A stretch of DNA of 64,000 nt from Ralstonia sp. SET104 (GCF_003851545.1 NZ_BHVX01000017.1:1-64000); one strand, 5' to 3'; shown: positions 39,078 through 48,389, numbered from the stretch's first letter. Notes: a model not told the origin generated them from the letters alone. Made by a program: numbers and translations.

Positions 39078-41038
39078 GCCGGCACCGTCGCTAACGGGTT
39101 GGGCAACGTGGCGTGCATGTCGTCGGATTGATCGCGCAAGCGCATGCGAACGAAGGTCTTGAAGGTCCACGGCGCTTCGAGGAGCATGTTGCGCTCGTGC
39201 GCCCATGCATCGGTATCCAGCGCAGTCCGCTGCTGTTCGAACACGTCGTGCATGGCGTCGCGCCACTGGCGCCGGCCTGTCACGCTGTCGTCTTCGGGAA
39301 ATAGCGCGAGCGCGAGTTCGCCGATGTGACACAGCAGGAAGGCATGGATCAGTTTCTTGCGCGGGATGTCGCGGTCGGGATACGTCGTGTGCCCGGCGCG
39401 GAACGGCTCGATGGAGAAGCCCTGTGCTTGCAGCGCCGGCAACGCGATCTTCACGTCGCCAAAGTCGCGCACCACCAGCCGTTGCGGCATGCCGGCCGCG
39501 TCGATGACGACGAAGGTGTTCTGCTGATGTGCCTCCAGTGCAATGCCGTAGCGCAGGTACAGCCCGACGACGGCCGGAATCGCCACGCGCAGGTAAGCGT
39601 CGAAGAAGCGGGCGGCGCGTTCGGGCCGGGAGCCGCCGCCCTGGCGCGCAAGCACTGTGTCAAGCAGCATAGGCGCGCCCGCCTGCGTCATGTCGGCAGT
39701 GAAGTCCGGCGTGAATAGCGCGCCGACGGGCAACAACCGCGCGTTGTTGGCAATGCGCGTGGTCGGGCTGTCGCGCACGATCATCGAGAGGTGGCGGGCG
39801 CGTTCGTCGTCGGTGCCGGCCAGATACATGCCATGGCGCTCGGGCACAATGGACAGCACGTTGGCCAGCGCCGCGTCGGAGGCGAGGATGCCCTCCAGCA
39901 GCGCGCTCACACGCGGTCCCATCACAGCGGACTTGGGCGATACGGTGCGTTCCACGCTGGTCAGCCGCATGCTCACGGGCAATTTGAGCATCGGGCCGCC
40001 TGGAGCGTCCGTAGCGGCTACGGTGCGGAACGACATGGTCGGCTGCGCGGTGATGGTGATCCCGGGCAGGATGATCAATTCCCCAGCGGCAAATTCGGCG
40101 GCGAAGGTCGTGCCGAGTGTCGCTTCGCGCTGCCATGGGTGCACCGGCAGCGGCAGCCACGCCTCGGGGGCGAGCTGGCGTGCCAGCAATGCCTTGCGGA
40201 ACGCGGCCATCGCTTCGGGAAAGGTCGCAGCAAACCAGGCCGCATAGGGCTGTGCGCCATTGATCGTCGTGACCTGCAGACGGTGCGCGGCCACGGCCGC
40301 CAGACCGATCGGCACGTCGGCCTCAAATTCCGGTGATAGCGTAATCACCTGCGCTGGTGTGAGTCCCAACCGCGTCTTGTAGGCCGGATGCCACGGGTGG
40401 CCGCCCGTGCCCCATTGCTCGGTGCGGGCCAGGGCGTGCGGCGTGCCGTCGCCCACCAGGTGAGCCAATGCGTCTTGCGATGCTGCTGCGCGGTGCTCGG
40501 TGGCGAGGCGCTCGCCCCACGCAAGCCGATACGCTTGGCACAGCATGTCGTTGTCCTGGCTGTTATCGAGTTCCGCTGACAAGCGCGCGATGGCGGCCAG
40601 ATGCTGACCACTGTCGTCGCGCGTGTGCAGGATTGGCGTGAGCCAATGGAGCAGGGCGGAGGGGCGCTCAACTGGCCTGGGCGGTTCGTCATGCGCGAGC
40701 ACGGTGACGTCACCCGTCAGCGTCCAACTGCCCAGCGCACCTGGTTGCAAGCTGGTGAAACGCAACAGCACCCGCTGTTGCCAAATCGGCAGCAGCGTCA
40801 CATCGGGGCGGGTGTCGGCAATCAACTGGCCGGGGTCGAGCAGCGCTTCGCGAAACAGCGCCTGCAGCAGGCGCGATAGCACGCGGCGGCGTGCCATCTG
40901 CCGCGCGGCAGACCAATGGTTGGCATCGACACCGGCTTCGGCCAGCGCAAGAATCGCGTCGATCGACAGGGTGCCGGCCGTGGCGGCAAGGGACGCGTTG
41001 GCGGATGTTTCTACGGCGGAATCAGCTTGACGTTGCAC
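39074..41038 (-). CDS. NRPS-independent siderophore (NIS) synthetase, IucA/IucC family, 654 aa
   Basis: Type motifs: GTGGHPWHPAYKTRLG (the GHPxHPxxKxRxG of the ATP site), LPVHPWQRE, and C-terminal EAHQQNTFV with RDFGDVKIA of the FhuF-like part. The enzyme condenses citrate or a related acid with an amine. Start at GTG 41038 is backed by taggagccctc; the open frame upstream has no ribosome site. A single synthetase plus one MFS exporter is the rhizoferrin gene set known from Francisella (fslA-fslB) and Legionella (lbtA-lbtB), and R. pickettii is known to make rhizoferrin. Confidence 0.9.
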   Translation of the reverse strand: MQRQADSAVETSANASLAATAGTLSIDAILALAEAGVDANHWSAARQMARRRVLSRLLQALFREALLDPGQLIADTRPDVTLLPIWQQRVLLRFTSLQPGALGSWTLTGDVTVLAHDEPPRPVERPSALLHWLTPILHTRDDSGQHLAAIARLSAELDNSQDNDMLCQAYRLAWGERLATEHRAAASQDALAHLVGDGTPHALARTEQWGTGGHPWHPAYKTRLGLTPAQVITLSPEFEADVPIGLAAVAAHRLQVTTINGAQPYAAWFAATFPEAMAAFRKALLARQLAPEAWLPLPVHPWQREATLGTTFAAEFAAGELIILPGITITAQPTMSFRTVAATDAPGGPMLKLPVSMRLTSVERTVSPKSAVMGPRVSALLEGILASDAALANVLSIVPERHGMYLAGTDDERARHLSMIVRDSPTTRIANNARLLPVGALFTPDFTADMTQAGAPMLLDTVLARQGGGSRPERAARFFDAYLRVAIPAVVGLYLRYGIALEAHQQNTFVVIDAAGMPQRLVVRDFGDVKIALPALQAQGFSIEPFRAGHTTYPDRDIPRKKLIHAFLLCHIGELALALFPEDDSVTGRRQWRDAMHDVFEQQRTALDTDAWAHERNMLLEAPWTFKTFVRMRLRDQSDDMHATLPNPLATVPA

Positions 41039-41431
41039 GAGGGCTCCTACAGGGCATGGGCATGTGCAGGCGAGCGGGGGCTCGACCTTGCAGCACAGGG
41101 ATCTGATGTAGGGGCCGCTGATGCGTCGGCACGCAGGCGGACAATGCAGCACACTTGGGTCGCGGGCCGCAGAGGACAGGGTAATTGTTGTCGGTATGTG
41201 AGCGCAGAAGCACCAGTCAATCAGACTGAACGCCCCGCCGCACCACGATTTGGTGCGCTGCAGTGTAAATGAGAATTCGTCTCATTTGCAACAAAATGGC
41301 CTCAGAGTGTGAGCGCAGTGCAAACAGCCACCGCGTACTGCAGCGTCACGCGCCCGACACGAATTCTTTCTACCTTAGCCCCTGATTGCTGACGGGCGCC
41401 GCTTGCATTGGCCTGTCACAGGAGGCCATCC
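41039..41431. other. Divergent regulatory region between siderophore operon and lipoprotein gene
   Basis: About 390 bases with no gene. It holds the Fur-like box at 41267-41287 and a moderately AT-rich core around it. It supplies promoters for both the minus-strand siderophore operon and the plus-strand lipoprotein/phospholipase genes. Confidence 0.6.
41267..41287. promoter_or_regulatory. Fur box-like palindrome
   Basis: Perfect 8-bp arms aaatgaga (41267-41274) and tctcattt (41280-41287) around a 5-base centre. It resembles the 19-bp Fur consensus of tgaga/tctca halves. It lies upstream of the siderophore synthetase gene, where iron repression is expected, though about 230 bases from its start. 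Confidence 0.65.
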
Positions 41432-41659
41432 ATGTGTAGGCGCCACGCTGCCAGTCGACTGCCGTTTCACGCCGCCATTCTCCTCGTGGCGATGTTCGTG
41501 CTTGCGCTGAACGGCTGCAATGCGGCTGATCCGCATGTGCCTGCAGTGGTGCGGGCGCCGGCTTCTCCGTTATCTCCATCTCCATCCTCGCCGTCTTCTA
41601 CCCAGGCCGCTGCTGTGCAGAACGGTCTGGCGCCACCCGTGATGCATACCGTCGACTGA
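41432..41659 (+). CDS. Small putative lipoprotein, 75 aa
   Basis: Starts MCRRHAASRLPFHAAILLV with perfect ribosome site caggagg six bases upstream. A signal peptide ends in lipobox LNGC (in ALNGCNAAD). The mature part is short, rich in Pro/Ser/Ala (ASPLSPSPSSPSSTQ) and ends in HTVD. No known domain. It lies 81 bases before the phospholipase C gene, probably in the same transcript. Confidence 0.65.
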   Translation: MCRRHAASRLPFHAAILLVAMFVLALNGCNAADPHVPAVVRAPASPLSPSPSSPSSTQAAAVQNGLAPPVMHTVD

Positions 41660-41740
41660 CCCTGTTTCCGTCAGTCCGGTGCTGCCCCGTGTTGTTCCCC
41701 CCCCAACCCCCCAAAGCACAAACACAGACAGGTAGAGAAC

Positions 41741-43843
41741 ATGACCTCCAAGAGCCGCCGTGGTTTTCTCCGTTCCACCGTTCAGATGGCTGCTGCATCT
41801 GCAGCCATGGGCGCGGTGCCCGAAGGCATTCGTCAGGCGCTGGCGATTCCCGCCCATAACGCGCATCGCAATATCGAGGACGTGCAGCACATCGTGATCC
41901 TCATGCAGGAAAATCGCTCGTTCGACCACTACTTCGGCACGCTCAAGGGCGTGCGCGGGTACGGTGATACGCGCACTGTCACGCTGCCCACCGGCAAGAG
42001 CGTGTGGCATCAGCCGGTTGCAGCGGGCGCAGGCGAAGTGCTGCCGTTTCGCCCGAGCGCGCCGGACCTCGGCATGCAGTTCCTGCAAGACCTGCCGCAC
42101 GGCTGGAACGACACGCACGCCGCCGTCAACGGCGGCCGCTACGATGGCTGGGTCCCGCACAAGGGCACCACGACGATGGCGTATCTCACGCGTCAGGACA
42201 TTCCGTTCCACTACGCGCTGGCCGATGCCTTTACCATCTGCGACGCCTACCACTGCTCCACGCCCACCTCGACCGACCCGAACCGCTACTACATGTGGAC
42301 GGGCTATGTCGGCAACGACAACGTCGGTGGCGGCCCCGTGATCGATAACGCCGAAGCCGGTTACGGCTGGTCGACGTATCCCGAGGTGCTCGAGGCGGCT
42401 GGCATCTCGTGGAAGATCTATCAGGACATCGGCACGGGTCTCGATGCGAATGGCTCCTGGGGCTGGACGAGCGATGCCTACATCGGCAACTACGGCGACA
42501 ACGCGCTGCTGTACTTCAAGCAGTATCAGAACGCGCAGCCCGGCACCCCGCTGTACGACAAGGCGCGCACCGGCACCAACGTATCAGCCGGCGACGGCTA
42601 CTTCGACATCCTGAAGCGCGATGTGCAGAACGGCACGCTGCCGCAGGTGTCGTGGATCGCCGCGCCGGAGGCGTTCTCCGAGCACCCGAACTGGCCAGCC
42701 AACTATGGCGCTTGGTACATCGACCAGGTCCTGCAGATTCTGACCTCCAACCCGGAGGTGTGGAGCAAGACCGCCGTGTTCGTCACCTACGACGAGAACG
42801 ACGGCTTCTTCGATCACCTTGTGCCGCCGTTCGCATCGTCGGGCAGCAATGGGCTGTCGACGGTCGACACCACGGGCGAATACTTCCCGGGCAACAGCAC
42901 CTACGGCGCCGGCAGCTACGGCCTGGGCCAGCGCGTGCCGATGCTGGTGGTGTCGCCGTGGTCCAAGGGCGGTTTCGTGTGCTCGGAAACGTTCGATCAC
43001 ACATCAATCATCCGCTTCATCGAGCAGCGTTTTAAGCGCACGCACAACGTCAAGTCGCCGAACATCTCGAAGTGGCGTCGCGCGGTGTGCGGCGATCTGA
43101 CATCGGCGTTCAACTTCGCCACGCCCAACGAGGTCGTGCCCACGCTGCCGAGCACCACAGCCTACGTGCCGAAGGACAAACTGCGTCACGCCAGCTACGT
43201 GCCGCTGCCGCCGCTGGTGCAGGCGGTGCCGAAGCAAGAGAGCGGTATGCGTCCGTCGCGTGCGCTGCCGTACGAACTGTTCGTGCGTGGCCGTCAGGAC
43301 GAAGCCGCCGGCAAGTTCGAGCTCGATTTCGTGAACACCGGAGACCTGGGCGCCGCCTTCATCGTCTACACCGCAGGCAGCGCGGACGCACCGCGCACCT
43401 ACACGGTGGAGGCGGGCAAGCGCCTGTCGGACAAGGTGAGCGTGAACGCCGGGGGCGCGTACGACTTCACGGTGCACGGCCCGAATGGCTTCCTGCGCCG
43501 CTTTGTCGGCAAGCTCACGTTGTCGGGCCTGCTGCGTCCGCACGGCCGCGCGTTGGAGGTGAAGGAAGGCTATGACGTTGCCAACGGCAACCTGCAGTTG
43601 CGCCTCATCAACCACGGCCGCGTGCCCACCGTCTTCACGATCAAGAGCGCCTACACGGGCGAGAGCGTTCAGCGTGAAGTGCGTGGCGGTGACGATGCCT
43701 CGGTGTACCTGGACCTGCGCGGCCAGCACGCCTGGTACGACCTGAGCGTCACGGCCAGTACCGATGCCGGTTTCGAGCGCCGCCTCGCCGGCCACGTTGA
43801 GACCGGTCGCGTCAGCGCGTCTGATCCGGCACTGAGCGCGTAA
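41741..43843 (+). CDS. plcN: Tat-exported phospholipase C (non-hemolytic PlcN type), 700 aa
   Basis: Twin-arginine signal SRRGFLRSTVQMAAASAAMG, then the phosphoesterase domain of the acid phosphatase/phospholipase C superfamily: IVILMQENRSFDHYFGTLKG, STPTSTDPNRYYMWTG, and the metal-binding FVTYDENDGFFDHLVPP. The C terminus carries two Ig-like repeat domains found in Pseudomonas PlcH/PlcN. It hydrolyses phosphatidylcholine or related lipids outside the cell or in the periplasm, giving access to phosphate and choline. Strong terminator follows. Confidence 0.9.
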   Translation: MTSKSRRGFLRSTVQMAAASAAMGAVPEGIRQALAIPAHNAHRNIEDVQHIVILMQENRSFDHYFGTLKGVRGYGDTRTVTLPTGKSVWHQPVAAGAGEVLPFRPSAPDLGMQFLQDLPHGWNDTHAAVNGGRYDGWVPHKGTTTMAYLTRQDIPFHYALADAFTICDAYHCSTPTSTDPNRYYMWTGYVGNDNVGGGPVIDNAEAGYGWSTYPEVLEAAGISWKIYQDIGTGLDANGSWGWTSDAYIGNYGDNALLYFKQYQNAQPGTPLYDKARTGTNVSAGDGYFDILKRDVQNGTLPQVSWIAAPEAFSEHPNWPANYGAWYIDQVLQILTSNPEVWSKTAVFVTYDENDGFFDHLVPPFASSGSNGLSTVDTTGEYFPGNSTYGAGSYGLGQRVPMLVVSPWSKGGFVCSETFDHTSIIRFIEQRFKRTHNVKSPNISKWRRAVCGDLTSAFNFATPNEVVPTLPSTTAYVPKDKLRHASYVPLPPLVQAVPKQESGMRPSRALPYELFVRGRQDEAAGKFELDFVNTGDLGAAFIVYTAGSADAPRTYTVEAGKRLSDKVSVNAGGAYDFTVHGPNGFLRRFVGKLTLSGLLRPHGRALEVKEGYDVANGNLQLRLINHGRVPTVFTIKSAYTGESVQREVRGGDDASVYLDLRGQHAWYDLSVTASTDAGFERRLAGHVETGRVSASDPALSA

Positions 43844-43856
43844 GTCGTACCCGAGC

Positions 43857-43896
43857 AAAAACGGCCCGCTGGCGTAGTCTGCCGGCGGGCCGTTTT
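43857..43896 (+). terminator. Terminator after plcN
   Basis: Stem aaaacggcccgc / gcgggccgtttt (43858-43869 with 43884-43895), ending in T residues. It begins 14 bases past the plcN stop and could act in both directions. Confidence 0.85.
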
Positions 43897-43996
43897 CATG
43901 GCTCGACGCTCTGCGTCAGGGCTGCTTTGCTTTGTATACGCGCGCGCCTGATACAGCGCGAGTGCGCTCAACCCGACGATCCCCGCGATTGCCAGC

Positions 43997-44257
43997 ACAT
44001 CGGGCAGCGTTGGACTGGCGGATCCGATTGCCGGCTGCGTCTTGCAGCAGCTTGCAGAGACGCTGGCGGAAGACGGCATCCTCATTGAGCACGGCGCACT
44101 GAGCACTGGAGCGACCCTGTTCCCGTTGTTTCCCATGCTGGCCTCGGGTGCGCTCACGCCGGTCATTGACCGCGTATTTGCGCTGGACCCGATCGTAGAT
44201 CCCCACCATTACCTGGAATCGAACCCGCAGTTCGGCAGGATCGTCGTTGCGGTGTGA
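43997..44257 (+). pseudogene. Remnant of a zinc-type quinone oxidoreductase (MDR family), 3' end only
   Basis: The plus-strand frame ending at TGA 44257 reads LAETLAEDGILIEHGALS and then VIDRVFALDPIVDPHHYLES with IVVAV at the end. These are two segments of the C-terminal half of NADPH:quinone reductase / alcohol dehydrogenase proteins. The stretch normally between FPLF and the LASGALTPVIDR part is missing, and no N-terminal half or start with a ribosome site is present. It therefore looks like a decayed, internally deleted gene. The 5' boundary is approximate. Confidence 0.6.
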
Positions 44258-44315
44258 AGCCAAGCGCCGTCACGCAAGACGCCTTTATGTGGCGATTGAC
44301 ACACATTTTGAAACG

Positions 44316-44330
44316 ACTGAATCGTTCAGT
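44316..44330. promoter_or_regulatory. Palindrome upstream of the repeat-protein gene
   Basis: actgaa tcg ttcagt (44316-44330) is a perfect inverted repeat in an AT-rich 200-base upstream region. A ttgaca hexamer at 44296-44301 lies just before it, so it could be an operator overlapping a promoter. Position is the only support. Confidence 0.35.
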
Positions 44331-44463
44331 GACTGATTGTTGATATGCAGAGAACAGTTTTTTCGCGTAATTAACATTTATCCATGTGAGGCAACGATCT
44401 ATTCTGGTCTCAAGCGCAACGAACTGAGCGCAACCGAACATCCAGGCAAATAAGGAGCCGATC

Positions 44464-44910
44464 ATGAACACCGCATTCTCCCGTCGTATCTTCCTGGCCA
44501 CCGTGGCCGCTGTTTCTGCTTCTGCAGCACTGTTGTCGGCCTCTCCGGCGGCCGCCGCGCAGGCTCAAGAGCCGTACACCAACGGTCAGGCCGTGACCCA
44601 GGCTGATCCGTACACCCAGGGCGCCGCCGCCAAGTTCGACGTCTACACCCAAGGCGCGGATCGCCAAGCCGATACCTACGGCTATCTGTCGTGGAAGAAC
44701 GACCGCTTCGACCCGTACACTCAAGGTGCCGTCGGCAAGGCTGACCCGTACACCGACGGTGCACTGGCCAAGGCCGATCCGTACACCGACGGCGCCGCCG
44801 CCAAGTACGACGTCTATACGCAAGGTGCCGACCGTCAGGCTGACACCTACGGCTATCTGTCGTGGAACGGTGATGCCACCTATCCGACGAATGCCGCTTC
44901 ACGTGCCTGA
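44464..44910 (+). CDS. Exported repeat protein with DPYTxGA repeats, 148 aa
   Basis: Twin-arginine-like signal (FSRRIFLATVAAVSASAALL, cleavage near AAAA-Q). The mature part consists of short imperfect repeats: EPYTNGQ, DPYTQGAAAKF, DVYTQGADRQADTYGYLSW, DPYTQGAVGKA, DPYTDGALAKA, DPYTDGAAAKY and again DVYTQGADRQADTYGYLSW. Rich in Tyr, Asp, Gly; no Cys. Strong ribosome site (aaggagccgatc). I know no characterised function; related exported proteins occur in Ralstonia. Periplasmic or surface structural or binding roles are possible. Confidence 0.7.
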   Translation: MNTAFSRRIFLATVAAVSASAALLSASPAAAAQAQEPYTNGQAVTQADPYTQGAAAKFDVYTQGADRQADTYGYLSWKNDRFDPYTQGAVGKADPYTDGALAKADPYTDGAAAKYDVYTQGADRQADTYGYLSWNGDATYPTNAASRA

Positions 44911-44940
44911 TCTGCGCGCCGGATCAAGCCGCACCAAAGC

Positions 44941-44976
44941 AAAAGGGCCTTGAGGTTAAACCCAAGGCCCTTTTTG
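44941..44976 (+). terminator. Bidirectional terminator between repeat protein gene and lipA
   Basis: Perfect stem aaaagggccttg / ccaaggcccttttt with a nine-base loop; T run on the plus strand at 44971-44975 and on the minus strand from the A run at 44939-44944. It serves the convergent repeat-protein and lipA genes. Confidence 0.9.
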
Positions 44977-45001
44977 CTTGTGCGGCGTTTTCGCTGTTCG
45001 A

Positions 45002-46006
45002 TCAGACCACGCCGGCTTCGTGTGCTTGCTGATCGGCGTGGTACGAGCTGCGCACCATCGCGCCCACGGCGGCGTGCGTGAAGCCCATTTCGTAGGCCTT
45101 CTCTTCGAACATCTTGAAAGTGTCCGGGTGCACGTAGCGCAGCACCGGCAGATGGTGACCCGACGGAGCCAGATACTGGCCGATGGTCAACATGTCGATG
45201 TCGTGCTCGCGCATGTCGCGCATGACTTCCAGGATTTCCTCGTCCGTCTCGCCCAGGCCGACCATCAGGCCGGATTTGGTCGGCACGTTCGGGTTGCGGG
45301 CCTTGAAATCCTTCAGCAGCTTGAGTGAATGCGCGTAGTCCGCACCCGGGCGGGCCTGCTTGTACAGGCGCGGCACGGTTTCGAGGTTGTGGTTCATCAC
45401 GTCGGGCGGGCATTCCTGAAGGATGTCCAGCGCTTTCTCCAGGCGGCCGCGGAAGTCCGGCACCAGCACTTCGATGCGCGTGGCGGGCGACAGTGCGCGC
45501 GTGCGGGAGATGCAATCGACGTAATGCTGGGCACCGCCGTCACGCAGATCGTCGCGGTCGACGCTGGTGATGACTACGTAGTTGAGCTTGAGCTGGGCGA
45601 TGGTCTTGGCCAGGTTCTCCGGCTCGTTCACGTCGAGCGGGTCGGGGCGGCCGTGGCCGACGTCGCAGAACGGGCAACGGCGCGTGCACTTGTCGCCCAT
45701 GATCATGAATGTGGCCGTGCCCTTGCCGAAGCATTCACCGATATTCGGGCAGCTTGCCTCTTCGCACACCGTCACGAGGTTGTTGGCGCGCAGGATGTCC
45801 TTGATCTCATAGAACCGCGAGTTGCCGGTGGCGGCGCGCACGCGAATCCAGTCCGGCTTCTTGAGCTTCTCAGCCGGCACGATCTTGATGGGGATGCGCG
45901 CGGTCTTGTCGAGCGACTTCTGCTTGCGGGTGGCGTCGTACGGTTCGTTCGACAAGGTTGTGGCAGAGGAGGCGTCAACTGCGGCGCCAGTGGCGGAATC
46001 GGTCAT
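45002..46006 (-). CDS. lipA: Lipoyl synthase, 334 aa
   Basis: Radical SAM enzyme with the auxiliary cluster Cys set in [15 protein letters not shown], the radical SAM Cys triad in CTRRCPFC, and the conserved RSSYHAD at the C terminus whose Ser ligates the auxiliary cluster. Inserts two sulfurs into octanoyl groups on E2 and H proteins. The start at 46006 has gcggagaacacg upstream; a GTG at 46033 is less likely. Downstream of lipB after 54 bases. Confidence 0.96.
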   Translation of the reverse strand: MTDSATGAAVDASSATTLSNEPYDATRKQKSLDKTARIPIKIVPAEKLKKPDWIRVRAATGNSRFYEIKDILRANNLVTVCEEASCPNIGECFGKGTATFMIMGDKCTRRCPFCDVGHGRPDPLDVNEPENLAKTIAQLKLNYVVITSVDRDDLRDGGAQHYVDCISRTRALSPATRIEVLVPDFRGRLEKALDILQECPPDVMNHNLETVPRLYKQARPGADYAHSLKLLKDFKARNPNVPTKSGLMVGLGETDEEILEVMRDMREHDIDMLTIGQYLAPSGHHLPVLRYVHPDTFKMFEEKAYEMGFTHAAVGAMVRSSYHADQQAHEAGVV

Positions 46007-46060
46007 CGTGTTCTCCGCGTGCGCTTGTGACACACGCTTGTCAGTCCTGCTTGCCAGTCG

Positions 46061-46750
46061 CTAGCTGAAAGCGGCCTCGGCGGGTTGCGCTTGCGCGCGT
46101 TGTTGCAATTGGGCGACCAGCGCATCGGCCAGTACGCGGGAAACGGTGTGCCAGTCGGTCGCATCGACCGCCTGCCCGGACGCATCACGGGCGCCGGCGG
46201 TCACCATGTCGACGGTCTCCAGGCCGGCGTAGCCACACGGATTGATCTGCGTGAAGGGCGACAGGTCCATCGCCAGATTCAGGCTCACGCCGTGATAGCT
46301 GCAGCCGTTACGGATCTTCAGCCCTAGCGCGGCGATCTTGGCGCCAGCATGCGGCCCGCTCGACAGGTAGATGCCGGGGGCGCCAGCCTTGCGTTCGGAG
46401 GCGACATTATACGTGGCGAGCGTCTCGATGACGGCCGCCTCGATGGCGTCAACCAGCGCCTTGACGAACAGCCCGCGGCGGCGCAGATCCAGCAAAAGGT
46501 AGGCAACGACTTGGCCGGGGCCGTGATAAGTGATCTGTCCGCCACGGTCGACTTTCACCAGGGGAATGTTGCCGGGCGCCAACAGATGCGCCGGATCGCC
46601 GGCCAGCCCGAGCGTGAACACCGGCGGGTGTTCGACCAGCCAGATTGTGTCGGGGGTGTCGGGACCGCGCTGAGCGGTGAACGTCTGCATCGCGTCGAAG
46701 CAGGCTGCATAGTCCTGCAAACCGCGTTCGACGATGTCAATCGGAATCAT
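46061..46750 (-). CDS. lipB: Octanoyl-[ACP]:protein N-octanoyltransferase, 229 aa
   Basis: Family signature [20 protein letters not shown], the Lys region [15 protein letters not shown], and the catalytic Cys in [12 protein letters not shown]. Transfers octanoyl from ACP to lipoyl domains before LipA acts. Normal length. Cotranscribed with lipA. Confidence 0.95.
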   Translation of the reverse strand: MIPIDIVERGLQDYAACFDAMQTFTAQRGPDTPDTIWLVEHPPVFTLGLAGDPAHLLAPGNIPLVKVDRGGQITYHGPGQVVAYLLLDLRRRGLFVKALVDAIEAAVIETLATYNVASERKAGAPGIYLSSGPHAGAKIAALGLKIRNGCSYHGVSLNLAMDLSPFTQINPCGYAGLETVDMVTAGARDASGQAVDATDWHTVSRVLADALVAQLQQRAQAQPAEAAFS

Positions 46751-46821
46751 GCCCGCGAGTGTAGCGCAGCGCCGCCCAAGCCGCCCGGCGCCTTTGCCCG
46801 CTTTGCTCGCAGGGTCGGGCC

Positions 46822-46867
46822 AAAAAAAACGATGCCGACGCGATGAGAGGCATCGGCGTCGGCATCG
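46822..46867 (-). terminator. Terminator of the DUF2917 gene
   Basis: On the minus strand the stem cgatgccgacgc / gcgtcggcatcg is followed by eight T residues (A run 46822-46829). It isolates the DUF2917 gene from lipB. Confidence 0.85.
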
Positions 46868-46915
46868 GGCTTTTGCGACAGGTGCCGCAAAAGGAGGCTG
46901 GAACGGGTTTGGGAC

Positions 46916-47275
46916 TCAGGCGGCTACGACGGGCGTATCGGCGTGCTCGTTCCAGCCGAGCGCTGCGAGCGTATGGCGCCAGCCATTCGTGACGTGCCAC
47001 GGTTTGCGCGGCAAGTGGCCGTCGGTGGCTTCCACGGCCAGTGCGACGGGGCCGAGGGCTTTCGGGTCCACCGAAACGACGATTTCCTCGCCGCGCTTGA
47101 CGGCAACGCTGCCGCCCGCATGCAGCCATTCGTCGCCGGCTTTGTTCTCATGCGTGATCCATACGTCGTGCCCGTAGGCTTCTTCGACGCGCAGATTCTG
47201 GTTGGCCGGCATGCGCAATGCCATGACTTCGCCGGGCTGCAGAGTGAATACAATTTTTGTTAGTACAGCTTTCAT
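46916..47275 (-). CDS. DUF2917-family protein, 119 aa
   Basis: Cupin-like small protein starting MKAVLTKIVFTLQPGEVMAL, with RMPANQNLRVEEAYGHDVWI and HAGGSVAVKRGEEIVVSVDP, as in the DUF2917 family of betaproteobacteria. Function unknown. Ribosome site aaggagccgatc. Divergent from a LysR regulator gene 151 bases away, which is probably its regulator. A possible promoter reads ttggta-17 bp-tagact on the minus strand (around 47320-47350). Confidence 0.75.
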   Translation of the reverse strand: MKAVLTKIVFTLQPGEVMALRMPANQNLRVEEAYGHDVWITHENKAGDEWLHAGGSVAVKRGEEIVVSVDPKALGPVALAVEATDGHLPRKPWHVTNGWRHTLAALGWNEHADTPVVAA

Positions 47276-47426
47276 GATCGGCTCCTTCACGGCAATGGGA
47301 CGGGGCCTTGCCGTTGAAGGAAGTCTAGGCGCTTGGTTGCCTTGTACCAAACGATATATATTGCGCTTCTTGATAGTGCAGTTCACATAAGAAAGCGCAC
47401 AGCGCCACGAAAATCCGGAGGGAAAG

Positions 47427-48389
47427 ATGACCGAAATCCGCGAACCCATGCGCTTGCCTTCACTTGGCGCGCTACGGGTGTTCGAGGCGGCGGCCCGCTA
47501 TGAGAGTTTTTCGCGTGCGGCGACGGAGTTGTTTGTCACGCACGGCGCCGTCAGCCACCAGATGCGCACACTGGAAGAGGAGTTGGGGGTGCCGCTGTTC
47601 GAGCGGCGCGGCAAGCGCGTCATGCTTACGCACGCGGGCCGTGCCTATGCCGATCGGGTGCGCGAGGCGCTCGATCAGATTGCCCAGGCCACGCACCAGT
47701 TGCGCGCCGGCAACCGCGACAACCGTCTGGCTATCAGCACAATGCCATCGTTTGCGGCGCGCTGGCTGACACCGCATATCGGTACCTTCATCGAGCGCCA
47801 TCCCGAGCTGGAGGTGGAGCTGTTCTCCAGTCCTGCGTTGGTCGACTTTGCGCGTGAAGAGATGGACGTGGCGCTGCGTATGGGGTCGGGCAACTATCCG
47901 GGCCTGTACGTGGAAAAGCTGCTGGACGACGTATTTTTCCCGATCTGCAGTCCGTCGTTCAATGGCGGGCGCCTGCCGCGCACGCTGGCCGAGATGGCCG
48001 GCATGACCCTGCTGCGCAGCGAGGGCGAGGCGTGGAAACCGTGGTTTGATGCGGCCGGCGTGGAGGGGTTTGTCGAGCCGCGCGGCGGGCTGATGTTCCA
48101 GGATTCGTCGCTGCTGTTACAGGCGGCGGCGGCCGGACAGGGCATTGCGCTGATCCGCCCGACGCTGGCCTTCAATGACCTGCTGACCGGTCGCGTGGTA
48201 CGCCTGTTCGAGACGACGATCCCCTGCCCGTGGAACTACTACTTCGTGTGCCCGCACAGCGTGCTGCAGACACCCAAGATGCAGGCGTTCCGCACGTGGC
48301 TGCTGCCCGAGATCGCAGCCTTCAGGCTCAAACTGGCGGGGCTGATGAACGACAACACGATCTGTCTGGGGCACGTGCCCAAGGGCTGA
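47427..48389 (+). CDS. LysR-family regulator (GcvA-like), 320 aa
   Basis: N-terminal helix-turn-helix LPSLGALRVFEAAARYESF, SRAATELFVTHGAVSHQMRT, LEEELGVPLFERRGKRVMLT, then a type-2 periplasmic-binding-fold effector domain. The layout fits GcvA/AmpR-like regulators. It is divergent from the DUF2917 gene. Effector unknown. Start chosen at ATG 47427 after ccggagggaaag. Confidence 0.9.
   Translation: MTEIREPMRLPSLGALRVFEAAARYESFSRAATELFVTHGAVSHQMRTLEEELGVPLFERRGKRVMLTHAGRAYADRVREALDQIAQATHQLRAGNRDNRLAISTMPSFAARWLTPHIGTFIERHPELEVELFSSPALVDFAREEMDVALRMGSGNYPGLYVEKLLDDVFFPICSPSFNGGRLPRTLAEMAGMTLLRSEGEAWKPWFDAAGVEGFVEPRGGLMFQDSSLLLQAAAAGQGIALIRPTLAFNDLLTGRVVRLFETTIPCPWNYYFVCPHSVLQTPKMQAFRTWLLPEIAAFRLKLAGLMNDNTICLGHVPKG

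Noticed and set aside
43669-44166. Minus-strand frame with a hydrophobic stretch opposite the plcN end and the pseudogene
   Set aside because: Overlaps plcN, crosses its terminator and has no ribosome site; the plus-strand reductase remnant explains the region better.
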